Assembly (NCBI GenBank): GCA_944358685.1
Contig: CALVRQ010000067.1
Coordinates: forward strand, 1-15,427
Length of the DNA stretch: 15,427 nt
DNA from: an uncultured Bacilli bacterium
Lineage (GTDB): Bacteria > Bacillota_I > Bacilli_A > RF39 > UBA660
Direction: 5' to 3'
The translations under genes were made by a program, and so were the position numbers. Below, piece after piece: positions 1 through 7,562 of the stretch (positions within the stretch are counted from its first letter, which is position 1; every line of letters starts with the position of its first letter). The notes below the pieces were generated by a model, which saw only the letters and a program-made list of their open reading frames with translations, did not search any database and was not told the DNA's origin.

Positions 1-318
1 TATAAAAATAGTTACATAATTATTGAAAACAGGATATAATATTTTTAGAAAAAAACTGACATTTTTTGACATTTTCAATAATAATATATAATCTTATATT
101 TCATAAGACAATAAAGAATAAATAAAATTTATTTTTCAAAGAAATAGCATATTAATAAAATATCATACTGATAACGATTTTGATAAATTACTTCGGTTTG
201 ACACTATTATTCCATACTAGCCTATTTTTTTAAAAGATAAACCATAATTATAACTTACTCATTTTAACAATCCACTCCTTTAAAACATTATATATAAACA
301 TACTTAACACACCTTTGA
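1..318. other. AT-rich non-coding region
   Basis: No open reading frame with a believable start and ribosome binding site is seen on either strand here. The DNA is very AT-rich. The only structure I can point to is a weak leftward promoter candidate (separate entry). The segment probably holds the 5' region of a gene lying to the left of the window, but that cannot be seen. Confidence 0.5.
83..111 (-). promoter_or_regulatory. Possible leftward sigma-A promoter
   Basis: On the minus strand TTGTCT (4 of 6 to TTGACA) is followed after 17 bp by TATATT (5 of 6 to TATAAT). It would transcribe out of the left edge. In DNA this AT-rich such matches arise by chance, and the target gene is not visible, so this is weak. 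Confidence 0.2.
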
Positions 319-357
319 CGTAAAATAATAAAAAGCTAATCACAACTGATTAACTTT
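319..357 (-). terminator. Rho-independent terminator after the radical SAM gene
   Basis: On the minus strand, about 9 nt after the radical SAM stop codon, an 11-bp stem (arms 347-357 and 332-342, one G-U wobble, loop GTTG) is followed by the U-rich run TTTTTTATTATTTT. This closes the two-gene DUF2207/radical SAM unit. Confidence 0.85.
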
Positions 358-365
358 CGAAAATA

Positions 366-1355
366 TTACAAATTACACCCATAATCTTTATGGTTTAAAT
401 CATTATACATCGCATATGTCAAACACTTTAATCCACCATGACAAACCTCAGAGTGTTCACAATTTATGCATTCATCAGGTATCTTCTTCTCCCTTAAAGT
501 TTTTAAAACATCACTATTTGTATATAAATCATACATACTTCTAACAAATAAATTACCTATAGTAATCGGCATTCTTCGGCAAGGAACCAAATCGCCATTT
601 TCCATTACTGTAAGTAATGTATCACCAGCTGTACATCCATAAGCAAAATCATTTGTCATTTGAAACTGTAATGCCCTATACATTGAAATAGTTGTTTTAT
701 TATTTTTAATCTTCTTTAACTTATTTCTTTCCTTATTCATAATTTCTAAATATTCTCTAGTCTGTTCATAATTCAAAGCTAAAGACTTATCAGAATCACC
801 AAGTGGTATAAATCTATCTGACCAAACATTATTAACATCATACTTCCTCGCATAACGAACAACCTTCGGAAACTCCTTATAATTTAAACTCGTCGCCGTA
901 AAAGAAATTGAAGTAAATATATCTTCTTTTCTTAAATTAACAATACCCTCCGCAATTTTCTTATATGTTCCTTTACCTCTAATATAATCATTAGTTTTTC
1001 TGCCACCTTCTAAACTAACTTGAACATATAAAGGATTATAAGAATTAATCTTTTTAGCTACCTTTTCATTAATAAGAGTTCCATTAGTTAAAATAGAAAA
1101 CGAAATAAAATCGCTATCCTCTTTAATTAAATCCAATAGTTTAAACAAATAAGGATTACAAAGGGGCTCACCACCAGTAATATTGATATGCCCCTTCATT
1201 TTCTTTTTATTTAAAAGTTCTTTAAACTGCTTATATATTATAACTAACTTATCGAACTCTAACTGAATAGGTTTATGATTTTCTTGATAACAGTGTAAAC
1301 ATTTCAAATTACAATTTTCACTCAAATGCCACTGCAAAACAAACTTTTTTACCAA
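366..1355 (-). CDS. Radical SAM/SPASM domain protein, putative peptide/protein maturase
   Basis: A 329-residue radical SAM enzyme. The 4Fe-4S/SAM motif C-x3-C-x2-C is at C15, C19 and C22, and the GGEP motif at 61-64 lies in the SAM-binding barrel. A C-terminal SPASM domain carries seven cysteines (C241, C259, C296, C299, C305, C311, C327) in the usual pattern for two auxiliary Fe-S clusters. SPASM enzymes typically modify ribosomally made peptides, for example by Cys thioether crosslinks, or act as anaerobic sulfatase-type maturases. I chose a TTG start at 1355: it gives the usual N-terminus (LQWHLSENCNLKC) and has GGAGG 9 nt upstream. The longer frame to 1415 would add a tryptophan-rich leader that is only the out-of-frame reading of the neighbour's Gly/Cys codons. 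The gene overlaps the 3' end of the DUF2207 gene by 7 nt, so the two are translationally coupled. The obvious candidate substrate is the neighbour's Cys-rich tail (inference). Confidence 0.9.
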   Translation of the reverse strand: MVKKFVLQWHLSENCNLKCLHCYQENHKPIQLEFDKLVIIYKQFKELLNKKKMKGHINITGGEPLCNPYLFKLLDLIKEDSDFISFSILTNGTLINEKVAKKINSYNPLYVQVSLEGGRKTNDYIRGKGTYKKIAEGIVNLRKEDIFTSISFTATSLNYKEFPKVVRYARKYDVNNVWSDRFIPLGDSDKSLALNYEQTREYLEIMNKERNKLKKIKNNKTTISMYRALQFQMTNDFAYGCTAGDTLLTVMENGDLVPCRRMPITIGNLFVRSMYDLYTNSDVLKTLREKKIPDECINCEHSEVCHGGLKCLTYAMYNDLNHKDYGCNL

Positions 1356-3511
1356 GAGCCACCGCCTCCACAAGAAGAGCATCCACCACCACATGATGAA
1401 CAACCACCACCGCATGATGAACTAGAAGAGCCAGAAGAACTTGGTGGATAATAAACATGATCATATATAGAATAGTAAAAATTGTCACTACCATAATCAA
1501 AATTACCCATATCCATTTCCGGTATTTTAATATTTTCAAACTTTTGAATCCACTTCTTAGAAATATTTAAAACATAAGTATATGGCAAAATATTGTAAAA
1601 ATAATAAGGATTCTCAGAAACCAACTGTTCTAACTTAGATTTTTCTGCTGTCACCAAAAACTCCCTAAATCCCATTACTTTAGCACTTATCATCTCACCA
1701 TATTTTGTCTTTCTACCCATCAAAATAGTAAATAATATATTAACTAAAATACACCCAAATGATAAATAATATAAAATACTAAACTTTGGATCCATATCTT
1801 CTATAACTTTATAAGATATAATACATAATATCAAAATAAGTAATGTCCTTGCTATAGCATAAAACCTTTGTTTACTAGATGTCTTATCGTAAACCTTATC
1901 TTTAAAATTATCTTTTAGTGTTTTTTCAACCTCACTAAAAGCCCTATAAAATGTTTTGTGTTTACTTAAAATGATTTCATCCTTAGAATTAAATAGCCTA
2001 TCATAAACAATTTTCTCAAACACACTAATTTCCGGCATCTTAGAGATTTTTTCATTATACTCTGTCATTTGTTTATCATAATTTTTAACACTATCATCAT
2101 ATGCTTTTCTTTTTTGCTTAATATCTTTTAATCTTTCTTCCTCATTATCACTAATAACCTCAATATATCCACCATTAACTAAACTATCTTTAACCTTTAA
2201 AAATCTATTAATATTCGTTTTTAATTTCTTAACATCACCTTTTTTAAACAAATGAACCATCATCGTCGTCTCTGACCTGCTTAATTTATCATCAGCTTCT
2301 TTTATTTTTTTAACTTCTATCTCCCGTTTAGGTAACATATCATCAAATGATTTTAATTCTTTAGGTTTAATCATCAAATTAGTTATTTTAATATCATCTT
2401 TAATCTCATCTATTTTAATATATCCTTTACTAGCTAACTGAACAATAAGTGAAATAGTTAATTTCTTATTAGCTTGTCTTTTATTATAAACATATCCAAT
2501 CTCTGCCGAACTAAGACCCTCAGGAGGATAAAATTCAACCGTCTGAACATTCTTCGCATAATTTTTTCCAAATTTAAACCACTTATAAATCGTATAACCC
2601 GTTACAATAAAAACCAAAATAGAAATAAATATTGAACCAAAACCATAATTATAACTTCCACCTTTAAAATATCCTTCAGGTAATTCAACATCAACCGTAA
2701 GTGATTTAGAAAGCGGTTCATAATCATATTCAAAATCAGAATAATCACACTCTTCACCATATTGTTTATAATGTTTCTCACAATATTTTTTTAACTGAAG
2801 TTCATAATTTTTATTTTCATTAAAATTAGCCTTTAAAGTGTTACCATCTATAGAAAAATCAACCGCTTCATTCACATTTTCATCTCGATATTTATCAGTA
2901 AAAAAGTTAACATTATACCCTTCTATACTTTTAGGCATATTTACCTCTATAGAAGCATTCTTAATCTCCGTTCCCCAGTAATCTCCATAAGCATGAAAAA
3001 TAAACTCATCAAACCCATTAAATGGATCTTTACCCATATCATAAGTATATTTAATTACATAAGTTTTTTCACCCTTACTGACATACTCATTCGCATCACC
3101 AATTTTTATCCTAGCTTTCTTATTAACTCTATCCACAGTATAAATATCATTATCCGCCCTATAATCTAAAACATTAGACTTTCTTTTTATAACTTTACCA
3201 TCCTTACCTTTATATTCTAGCCACTCAGGCGTATATTTATAAATACCATGCTTATACGCACTTGTAAAATTAACAGTTAAATTTTCAGTAACATCAACCT
3301 TATTATCTTCTTTAACATCTAAAATTACATTATATTTTTCAATAGTAAATCCATCTGCTAAAGAAATTTTTTCTTCCTCATTCAAAGACTCAAACAAAGA
3401 ACCAATAAAACCAAAAATAAAAGGTATTCCAAAAAAAATAAACAAAATAACAATACAACCTATTTTAAATTTTGAATAAACCTTATCAAAAAAATACTTT
3501 ACTTTACTCAT
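1349..3511 (-). CDS. DUF2207 family membrane protein with Cys/Gly/Ser-rich C-terminal tail
   Basis: A 720-residue membrane protein with DUF2207 family architecture. There is an N-terminal membrane segment (~16-38), then an extracytoplasmic beta-rich domain (~50-285, starting near the DGFTIEKYNV motif). A second membrane segment follows (~292-312) and a cytosolic region that begins with the conserved PPEGLSSAEIGY motif. A coiled/charged stretch (~455-540), a membrane hairpin (~551-570 and 578-598) and the typical motifs GFREFL, ENPYYFYNILPY and W..KFE come next. The end departs from the plain Gly/Ser tail common in this family: five cysteines at 700, 704, 707, 711 and 714, spaced C-x3-C-x2-C-x3-C-x2-C among Gly and Ser. 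By membrane-segment count the tail lies in the cytosol. The biochemical role of DUF2207 proteins is not known. The start is ATG 3511 with GGGTGAGAGA before it; an upstream in-frame TTG at 3523 is less likely. It is cotranscribed with the overlapping radical SAM gene. Confidence 0.88.
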   Translation of the reverse strand: MSKVKYFFDKVYSKFKIGCIVILFIFFGIPFIFGFIGSLFESLNEEEKISLADGFTIEKYNVILDVKEDNKVDVTENLTVNFTSAYKHGIYKYTPEWLEYKGKDGKVIKRKSNVLDYRADNDIYTVDRVNKKARIKIGDANEYVSKGEKTYVIKYTYDMGKDPFNGFDEFIFHAYGDYWGTEIKNASIEVNMPKSIEGYNVNFFTDKYRDENVNEAVDFSIDGNTLKANFNENKNYELQLKKYCEKHYKQYGEECDYSDFEYDYEPLSKSLTVDVELPEGYFKGGSYNYGFGSIFISILVFIVTGYTIYKWFKFGKNYAKNVQTVEFYPPEGLSSAEIGYVYNKRQANKKLTISLIVQLASKGYIKIDEIKDDIKITNLMIKPKELKSFDDMLPKREIEVKKIKEADDKLSRSETTMMVHLFKKGDVKKLKTNINRFLKVKDSLVNGGYIEVISDNEEERLKDIKQKRKAYDDSVKNYDKQMTEYNEKISKMPEISVFEKIVYDRLFNSKDEIILSKHKTFYRAFSEVEKTLKDNFKDKVYDKTSSKQRFYAIARTLLILILCIISYKVIEDMDPKFSILYYLSFGCILVNILFTILMGRKTKYGEMISAKVMGFREFLVTAEKSKLEQLVSENPYYFYNILPYTYVLNISKKWIQKFENIKIPEMDMGNFDYGSDNFYYSIYDHVYYPPSSSGSSSSSCGGGCSSCGGGCSSCGGGGSW

Positions 3512-3535
3512 TCTCTCACCCAAAATCTTTATTAC

Positions 3536-3544
3536 ATTCTATCA
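3536..3544 (-). promoter_or_regulatory. Extended -10 promoter for the DUF2207/radical SAM unit
   Basis: On the minus strand TGATAGAAT is an extended -10 (TGn plus TAGAAT) about 24 nt upstream of the DUF2207 ATG. It closely resembles the gpsA -10 (TGATAAAAT). No good -35 is seen 17 bp upstream, as is usual for extended -10 promoters. Confidence 0.45.
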
Positions 3545-3588
3545 TAATAAATAAAATTTTAAAACTAATCTACACAAAAATAATTATA

Positions 3589-3626
3589 TATAAACACAAA
3601 AGAATAAACCCTCAAAGTTTATTCTT
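3589..3626 (-). terminator. Probable terminator overlapping the stop codon of the 3619 gene
   Basis: A 10-bp stem AAGAATAAAC / GTTTATTCTT (3617-3626 with 3600-3609, 7-nt loop) begins at the last codons of the membrane protein gene. On the minus strand it is followed by TTGTGTTTATATA, a moderate U-rich tail. It probably ends the phasin/ABC1 operon before the DUF2207 promoter, perhaps with read-through. Confidence 0.55.
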
Positions 3627-4431
3627 CCTCTCCACCAAGAACTTCGTATTTTTCTAGAATATATTTAACACCTTCTTTAACAAAAGTATATCTATATCTA
3701 GTTCCTGTATTTTTCAATTTGTCAAAATTATTCTCATAAGCTGCTGATAATTTAGTTAAATCAATATCTTCACCATTATCAGTAGTATGCATATAATCAT
3801 TCGCATTATAAATCTGATTTATACCAGCAGGATCTGTAGTTATATAATCACTTTTTACCGGATCGTAATATAATTTATTAAGAACCAAAATTATCTTATC
3901 ATCATCTCTTCTAATACTATTTACTTTAGTATAAAGGGGCTCTGTCGGTAAACTTCCATGATTAGCATGCTTACTATCCCAAACAAACCTATTATTTTCA
4001 CTATCATACGTATAAAGCACTCCATCATTAACCGCACAATTAATATTTGAATAAGTTACCTCTTTATTAAACACATTCTTAATATATTTTGTAACTTCAT
4101 CACCTTCAATTTGTGTACAATTGTCAACACCTGTACAAATTTTATTTATAGCAACCCTTACAATACCATCCATACCATAAGCATCTAAAGCATCTAACTT
4201 ATTTTCATCCATAAAATTTTCAAGTTCCAAAGTAATCTCATCTAAACTCTGTTTTTTCTCAACTTCCTTTTCAACAACCTTTGTACCACTCATAGCCAGT
4301 ATTATAATAATTAAAACTAAAAATGCAATTACACCGGCTAAAATCAAAATAAGCTTTTTATTATCCTTTGGTGGTTGTTTAACTAAATTTTGTAATTTTG
4401 GATTTGGTTCATATTCACTCATATTATTCAT
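3619..4431 (-). CDS. Single-pass membrane protein of unknown function
   Basis: A 270-residue protein I do not recognise. It has a short hydrophilic N-terminus rich in Asn, Pro and Lys (1-25), one strong membrane segment (~26-47) and then a charged stretch (VEKEVEKKQ). About 210 residues follow that should lie outside the cell, with three cysteines (C99, C105, C132) that could form a disulfide. The topology is a guess from the positive charges before the membrane segment. The start at 4431 has AGGAG 8 nt upstream, inside the end of the preceding ABC1-family gene, and only one base separates that gene's TGA from this ATG. It is therefore the last gene of a three-gene operon with the phasin-like and ABC1/UbiB-like proteins and may work with them, but nothing in its sequence shows a function. 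Confidence 0.8.
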   Translation of the reverse strand: MNNMSEYEPNPKLQNLVKQPPKDNKKLILILAGVIAFLVLIIIILAMSGTKVVEKEVEKKQSLDEITLELENFMDENKLDALDAYGMDGIVRVAINKICTGVDNCTQIEGDEVTKYIKNVFNKEVTYSNINCAVNDGVLYTYDSENNRFVWDSKHANHGSLPTEPLYTKVNSIRRDDDKIILVLNKLYYDPVKSDYITTDPAGINQIYNANDYMHTTDNGEDIDLTKLSAAYENNFDKLKNTGTRYRYTFVKEGVKYILEKYEVLGGEEE

Positions 4432-4432
4432 A

Positions 4433-5998
4433 TCATCGTCTCCTATTTCTTATTTTACTAGTAAACATTTTATAAAATATCCATACTGTACAAATACCGC
4501 CAAGTATTAAATATACATAAAAAATAAATGGCAACTTATCATCACTTTGCATAACAATTAAACTTGTTCCTAAAATATAAGCCACATCTAAAATTGTAAT
4601 CAAGCATAAATGTACAAGCTGTTCTAAATTACGCATCTGATGCTTAGAATCATTAATTTCTATATTAAATCTAAGTTCTCCACTATTAACACCCTTCAAA
4701 AAAGAAAGGACCTCATTTGGTAAATAAACTAAATCAGTACTACTTTCAACACCTTTTTGTAATAACTTACTAACCTTTTCCTTATTTATAGCTGTACTCG
4801 GTTTAATATAACTGCTAAATATCTGCATCAAATTAATATTTGGACTAATACTTCTAAGCACACCCTCAAGTACAATCATACCACGCATAAGCATTGTAAC
4901 ATCCCTAGGTAAACTAATATGATTATTAGAAAGCATCATTAAAAAATCATTCATAAAATCTTTAACATCAATATTTGACATCTCCTGAGTCTTATTTTTA
5001 TCTAAAACTCTTTTAATATCATTCTTTAAAGTCATATGATCTATAGTTCCCCTAGTTTTACCAAAAGCAAGTAATATATGAGAAATTTCTGTCACATCAT
5101 CTTTTAAAATAGCTAAGATACATTGATTTAAAAGATCTCTATCACGTGAAGAAAGCCTACCCATCATTCCAAAATCCAAATAAACAATTTTACCATCTTT
5201 AATTTTCAAATTTTCGGTATGTGGATCCGCATGAAAATAACCATCTTCAAGTGCCTGTTTAATATAATTAACAGCTAATTTCTGTCCAATCTCATCACGG
5301 TCATATCCAGCTTTTTCTAATGCCTCAAAATCATTTATTCTAATTCCATCCATATATTCCATAACCAAAACTTTACTAGTCGTAAACTCGTTATAAACCT
5401 TTGGTGAACGAATATATAAAACATCTTTATTCTTTTCATAAAATTCCTCAGTATGTGAAGCTTCAATCAAGAAATTCATTTCTTCCTTAGCTGTTTCAAA
5501 CATCTCATCAATGATATCTTTAAAATTAAAAACTGAATCAAAAATCTTATCAATTTTAAATATATCGACTATATTCTTAAGTAATTTCACATCCATTGCC
5601 ATAAGTTCATAAATATTATCTCTTTGAACCTTAATAACAACTTCTGCCCCTTCATTTAAAACAGCCCGATGTACTTCTGCAATTGAAGCCGAACCGATTG
5701 GAACTTTATCAATTTTAGAAAAAATATCTTCCGCTTTACCATCATATTCTCTATCTAAAATTTCCAAAACTTTATCATAACTCATCGGCTTTACTTGATT
5801 TCGTAAATGTGAAAGTTCATCACAATATTCTTTAGGAATAACATCATCACGTGATGCCAAAATTTGCCCAAGTTTAATAAATGTTGGACCAGCTTCCTCA
5901 ATTGCCAAACGTAAATTTTGTGGATTTATCTTCTTTAATAAATCATATTTCTTAATAATACGAACAATCTCTACTAATCTATCTTTACTACTTAACAT
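4433..5998 (-). CDS. ABC1/UbiB (AarF) family atypical kinase-like protein
   Basis: A 521-residue member of the ABC1/UbiB/ADCK family, atypical protein-kinase-like ATPases that in other organisms support quinone and lipid metabolism. Visible motifs are KxGQ (FIKLGQ, K42-Q45), an Ala/Ser-rich nucleotide loop (GSASIAEVHRA, 102-112), the ATP-binding lysine in VIKVQR (K123), VLVMEYMDG, the catalytic loop GYFHADPH..N (HADPH 256-260, N263) and the DFG motif (275-277). Two C-terminal membrane segments (LCLITILDVAYILGTSLIV and LPFIFYVYLILGGICTVWI) anchor it, as usual for the family. Family members usually read HADPHPGN where this one reads HADPHTEN. The start codon overlaps the stop of the phasin-like gene (TAATG) and lacks a strong ribosome binding site, so it is probably translated by reinitiation. 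No quinone genes are in the window, and its substrate is unknown. Confidence 0.93.
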   Translation of the reverse strand: MLSSKDRLVEIVRIIKKYDLLKKINPQNLRLAIEEAGPTFIKLGQILASRDDVIPKEYCDELSHLRNQVKPMSYDKVLEILDREYDGKAEDIFSKIDKVPIGSASIAEVHRAVLNEGAEVVIKVQRDNIYELMAMDVKLLKNIVDIFKIDKIFDSVFNFKDIIDEMFETAKEEMNFLIEASHTEEFYEKNKDVLYIRSPKVYNEFTTSKVLVMEYMDGIRINDFEALEKAGYDRDEIGQKLAVNYIKQALEDGYFHADPHTENLKIKDGKIVYLDFGMMGRLSSRDRDLLNQCILAILKDDVTEISHILLAFGKTRGTIDHMTLKNDIKRVLDKNKTQEMSNIDVKDFMNDFLMMLSNNHISLPRDVTMLMRGMIVLEGVLRSISPNINLMQIFSSYIKPSTAINKEKVSKLLQKGVESSTDLVYLPNEVLSFLKGVNSGELRFNIEINDSKHQMRNLEQLVHLCLITILDVAYILGTSLIVMQSDDKLPFIFYVYLILGGICTVWIFYKMFTSKIRNRRR

Positions 5999-6294
5999 TA
6001 TTTTTTATCTTTCTTAAGTAAATTCAAAATTTCTTTTTTATCTTCTTCACTAAGTTCATTAATTTTAGAAGCAAGTTCCTCTTTTGTTAAGTCAGCCGGT
6101 TCCACAGTCACCGTCACATTTTCTTTAATCTTATCTGCAATATTATGTTTTAACTCCTCATTCAAAGCTTGACCATGTGCATAAGCTTCTTCACCCTTTT
6201 TTAAAAGTTCTTCTTTTAACTCATTAGCTTTCTCACTAGTCATAACCATCGCACCTAATCCCATAAGCATAACATTCTCTAAAGTTTCCTTCAT
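5998..6294 (-). CDS. Phasin-like small helical protein
   Basis: A 98-residue, highly charged, mostly alpha-helical protein. A short apolar N-terminal part (LENVMLMGLGAMVMTSEKA, ~5-23) is followed by amphipathic helices rich in Lys and Glu, ending in KKDKK. This matches the general look of the phasin/PhaF-like small proteins that often precede ABC1/UbiB-family genes in Bacillota; no polyhydroxyalkanoate genes are visible, so a granule role is not implied. The start is ATG 6294, which has GGAGG 8 nt upstream; an in-frame upstream ATG at 6309 lies before that site and is too close to the -10. It is the first gene of the operon, and its stop shares a base with the ABC1 start (TAATG). Confidence 0.78.
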   Translation of the reverse strand: MKETLENVMLMGLGAMVMTSEKANELKEELLKKGEEAYAHGQALNEELKHNIADKIKENVTVTVEPADLTKEELASKINELSEEDKKEILNLLKKDKK

Positions 6295-6319
6295 GGTATC
6301 CACCTCCAATATTATAATA

Positions 6320-6328
6320 ATTATACCA
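6320..6328 (-). promoter_or_regulatory. Extended -10 promoter of the phasin/ABC1 operon
   Basis: On the minus strand TGGTATAAT is a perfect extended -10 about 25 nt upstream of the phasin-like ATG, giving a very short leader. The -35 position (TTTCAA, 17 bp upstream) is a poor match. It is back-to-back with the gpsA promoter. Confidence 0.7.
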
Positions 6329-6332
6329 CGAA

Positions 6333-6345
6333 CAAACCTTGTTTG
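6333..6345. repeat. 13-bp inverted repeat between divergent promoters
   Basis: CAAAC-CTT-GTTTG is a perfect inverted repeat with a 3-bp centre. It lies upstream of the -10 of the phasin operon and overlaps the -35 (TTGAAA, 6343-6348) of gpsA, a place where a repressor could act on both. It may also be chance, since each arm is only five bases. Confidence 0.35.
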
Positions 6346-6371
6346 AAAATATATTTTACTTATGATAAAAT
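6343..6371 (+). promoter_or_regulatory. Sigma-A promoter of gpsA
   Basis: TTGAAA (-35), a 17-bp spacer and TAAAAT (-10), with TGA just before the -10 (extended -10). It ends about 28 nt before the gpsA start codon; AGAGG (6388-6392) is the ribosome binding site. Confidence 0.75.
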
Positions 6372-6399
6372 GAAAACAATGTAGAAAAGAGGAAAATAA

Positions 6400-7371
6400 A
6401 TGAAGATTACTGTTTTAGGCGCTGGCGCTTATGGATGTGCCTTAGCTAAAATACTTAATGAAAATAATAATAAAGTTACCTTATGGACTCCATTTGAAGA
6501 GGAAGAAAAAAACATAATAGAAACAAGAACAACTCCTAAACTTCCAAACATAAAACTAAGTAATAATATAAATATAACCACTAACTTAGATAAAGCCTTA
6601 GATAAAACCAAATTAATAGTTGTCGCTATACCAACGGCTTTCTTATCAAGCACTATTAAAAAAGCCAAAAAATATTACCAAGATACTCCAATATGCATTG
6701 CAACTAAAGGTATTGAACAAAACACAAATTTATTTGTCTATGATGTTGTTAAAAATATTTTAAATACTGAAAAAATAGCTGTTATTTCAGGCCCTTCATT
6801 TGCCATTGATATTGCAAATGATTGCCCAGTTGGTCTAACCTTAGCTTGTCAAAACAAAGAAACTATTGAATTAACAACTAACGTTCTAACAAATAATCAT
6901 TTTAAACTAAGAAAAAGTTATGATATCATTGGAACAGAATTATGTGGCTCTATCAAAAATATAATTGCCATTGCCTCAGGAATTTTAAAAGGTCTAAACA
7001 TGCCAGAATCAACTTCTGCTATGCTTATAACTGAATCATTACATGATATCAAAGCCTTAATTAAAGGTTTAGGCGGTGATGGTTCCACAGTACTTTCTTA
7101 TGCAGGCTTTGGAGACCTACTTTTAACTGCTACTTCTCCTAAAAGTAGAAATTACTCTTTTGGATATCTAATTGGAAAAGGTGCATCTAAAAAAGAGATA
7201 GATAACTATATGAAAAACACAACCATTGAAGGGCTATACACCTTAAAATCAATCTGTGAACTAGTAAGCAATAAAGATGTCGATATGCCAATTATCAACT
7301 TAATGGAACAAATTATCTACCACAATAAAAACCCTAAAGAATTAATCAATTTTTTAATTCAAAAACCATAA
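6400..7371 (+). CDS. gpsA: NAD(P)-dependent glycerol-3-phosphate dehydrogenase
   Basis: A 323-residue enzyme that reduces dihydroxyacetone phosphate to sn-glycerol 3-phosphate, the backbone for phospholipid synthesis, in the cytosol. Visible are the N-terminal Rossmann motif GAGAYG (7-12), the conserved ATKG (K103), GPSFA (131-135) and the signature GTELCGSIKNIIAIASGI with the catalytic lysine K186. The substrate-phosphate motif SRN (249-251) follows GFGDL (236-240). The length is normal for the family. The stretch 205-235 (TSAMLITESLHDIKALIKGLGG) is more divergent than usual, where family members commonly read TR/RG..E...LG. The gene is alone between its own promoter and a terminator, divergent from the phasin/ABC1 operon. 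As a plus-strand gene its coding strand is not G-rich, unlike the minus-strand genes to its left. Confidence 0.94.
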   Translation: MKITVLGAGAYGCALAKILNENNNKVTLWTPFEEEEKNIIETRTTPKLPNIKLSNNINITTNLDKALDKTKLIVVAIPTAFLSSTIKKAKKYYQDTPICIATKGIEQNTNLFVYDVVKNILNTEKIAVISGPSFAIDIANDCPVGLTLACQNKETIELTTNVLTNNHFKLRKSYDIIGTELCGSIKNIIAIASGILKGLNMPESTSAMLITESLHDIKALIKGLGGDGSTVLSYAGFGDLLLTATSPKSRNYSFGYLIGKGASKKEIDNYMKNTTIEGLYTLKSICELVSNKDVDMPIINLMEQIIYHNKNPKELINFLIQKP

Positions 7372-7405
7372 AACCCTATTTCAAGAAGAAATAAGGTTTT
7401 TCTTT
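7370..7405 (+). terminator. Rho-independent terminator of gpsA
   Basis: A 13-bp stem with one mismatch (7370-7382 with 7388-7400; AAAACCCTATTTC / GAAATAAGGTTTT, loop AAGAA) is followed by a T-rich run. It starts at the gpsA stop codon. Confidence 0.88.
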
Positions 7406-7520
7406 ACAAAACATTTAATAAATGCATATCATAACTATAAAACCACCACATTACAGTCGTACAAATATTATTTCTTTTATTTTAATATTTACAATATTCC
7501 AAAAATTATTTTTCGGCCAT

Positions 7521-7535
7521 GGCGAGGCATTCGCC
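7521..7535. repeat. GC-rich hairpin 2, downstream of the candidate variable region
   Basis: GGCGA-GGCAT-TCGCC, a 5-bp all-matched stem with a 5-nt loop, in a GC-rich island (about 7514-7565) that stands out from the AT-rich surroundings. It is flanked by the 8-bp palindrome GCCATGGC (7516-7523). No T-run follows on either strand, so it is not a standard terminator. Confidence 0.6.
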
Positions 7536-7542
7536 CCGCTAC

Positions 7543-7562
7543 CAAACTCCTATAGGAGTTTG
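7543..7562. repeat. Perfect 20-bp palindrome / hairpin 1 downstream of the surface protein gene
   Basis: CAAACTCC-TATA-GGAGTTTG is a perfect inverted repeat with an 8-bp stem and 4-nt loop, 28 bp past the stop codon of the surface protein. It lacks a T-run on the minus strand (followed by GGTAGCGGGG), so it does not look like an intrinsic terminator. An 8-bp stem with a 4-nt loop just downstream of a variable region is the geometry described for the target-site hairpin of the Bordetella phage DGR (see findings). Confidence 0.75.

Noticed and set aside
56..68. 13-bp match (CAAAAAATGTCAG) between the left edge and 14494-14506
   Set aside because: Dominated by an A-run, in unrelated contexts, and within what chance gives in DNA of this composition.
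66..92. TTGACA followed by TATAAT on the plus strand near the left edge
   Set aside because: The spacer is only 15 bp and no plus-strand gene follows before the minus-strand genes; likely chance in AT-rich DNA.
1356..1415. Trp-rich N-terminal extension of the radical SAM protein
   Set aside because: It is the same Gly/Cys codon repeat read in another frame; the TTG at 1355 has a good ribosome binding site and gives the normal family N-terminus.
1318..1539. 73-residue minus-strand frame over the tail of the DUF2207 gene
   Set aside because: It is an out-of-frame reading of the Ser/Gly/Cys repeat codons (runs of Val, His, Leu) with no ribosome binding site; the two overlapping real genes explain the DNA.
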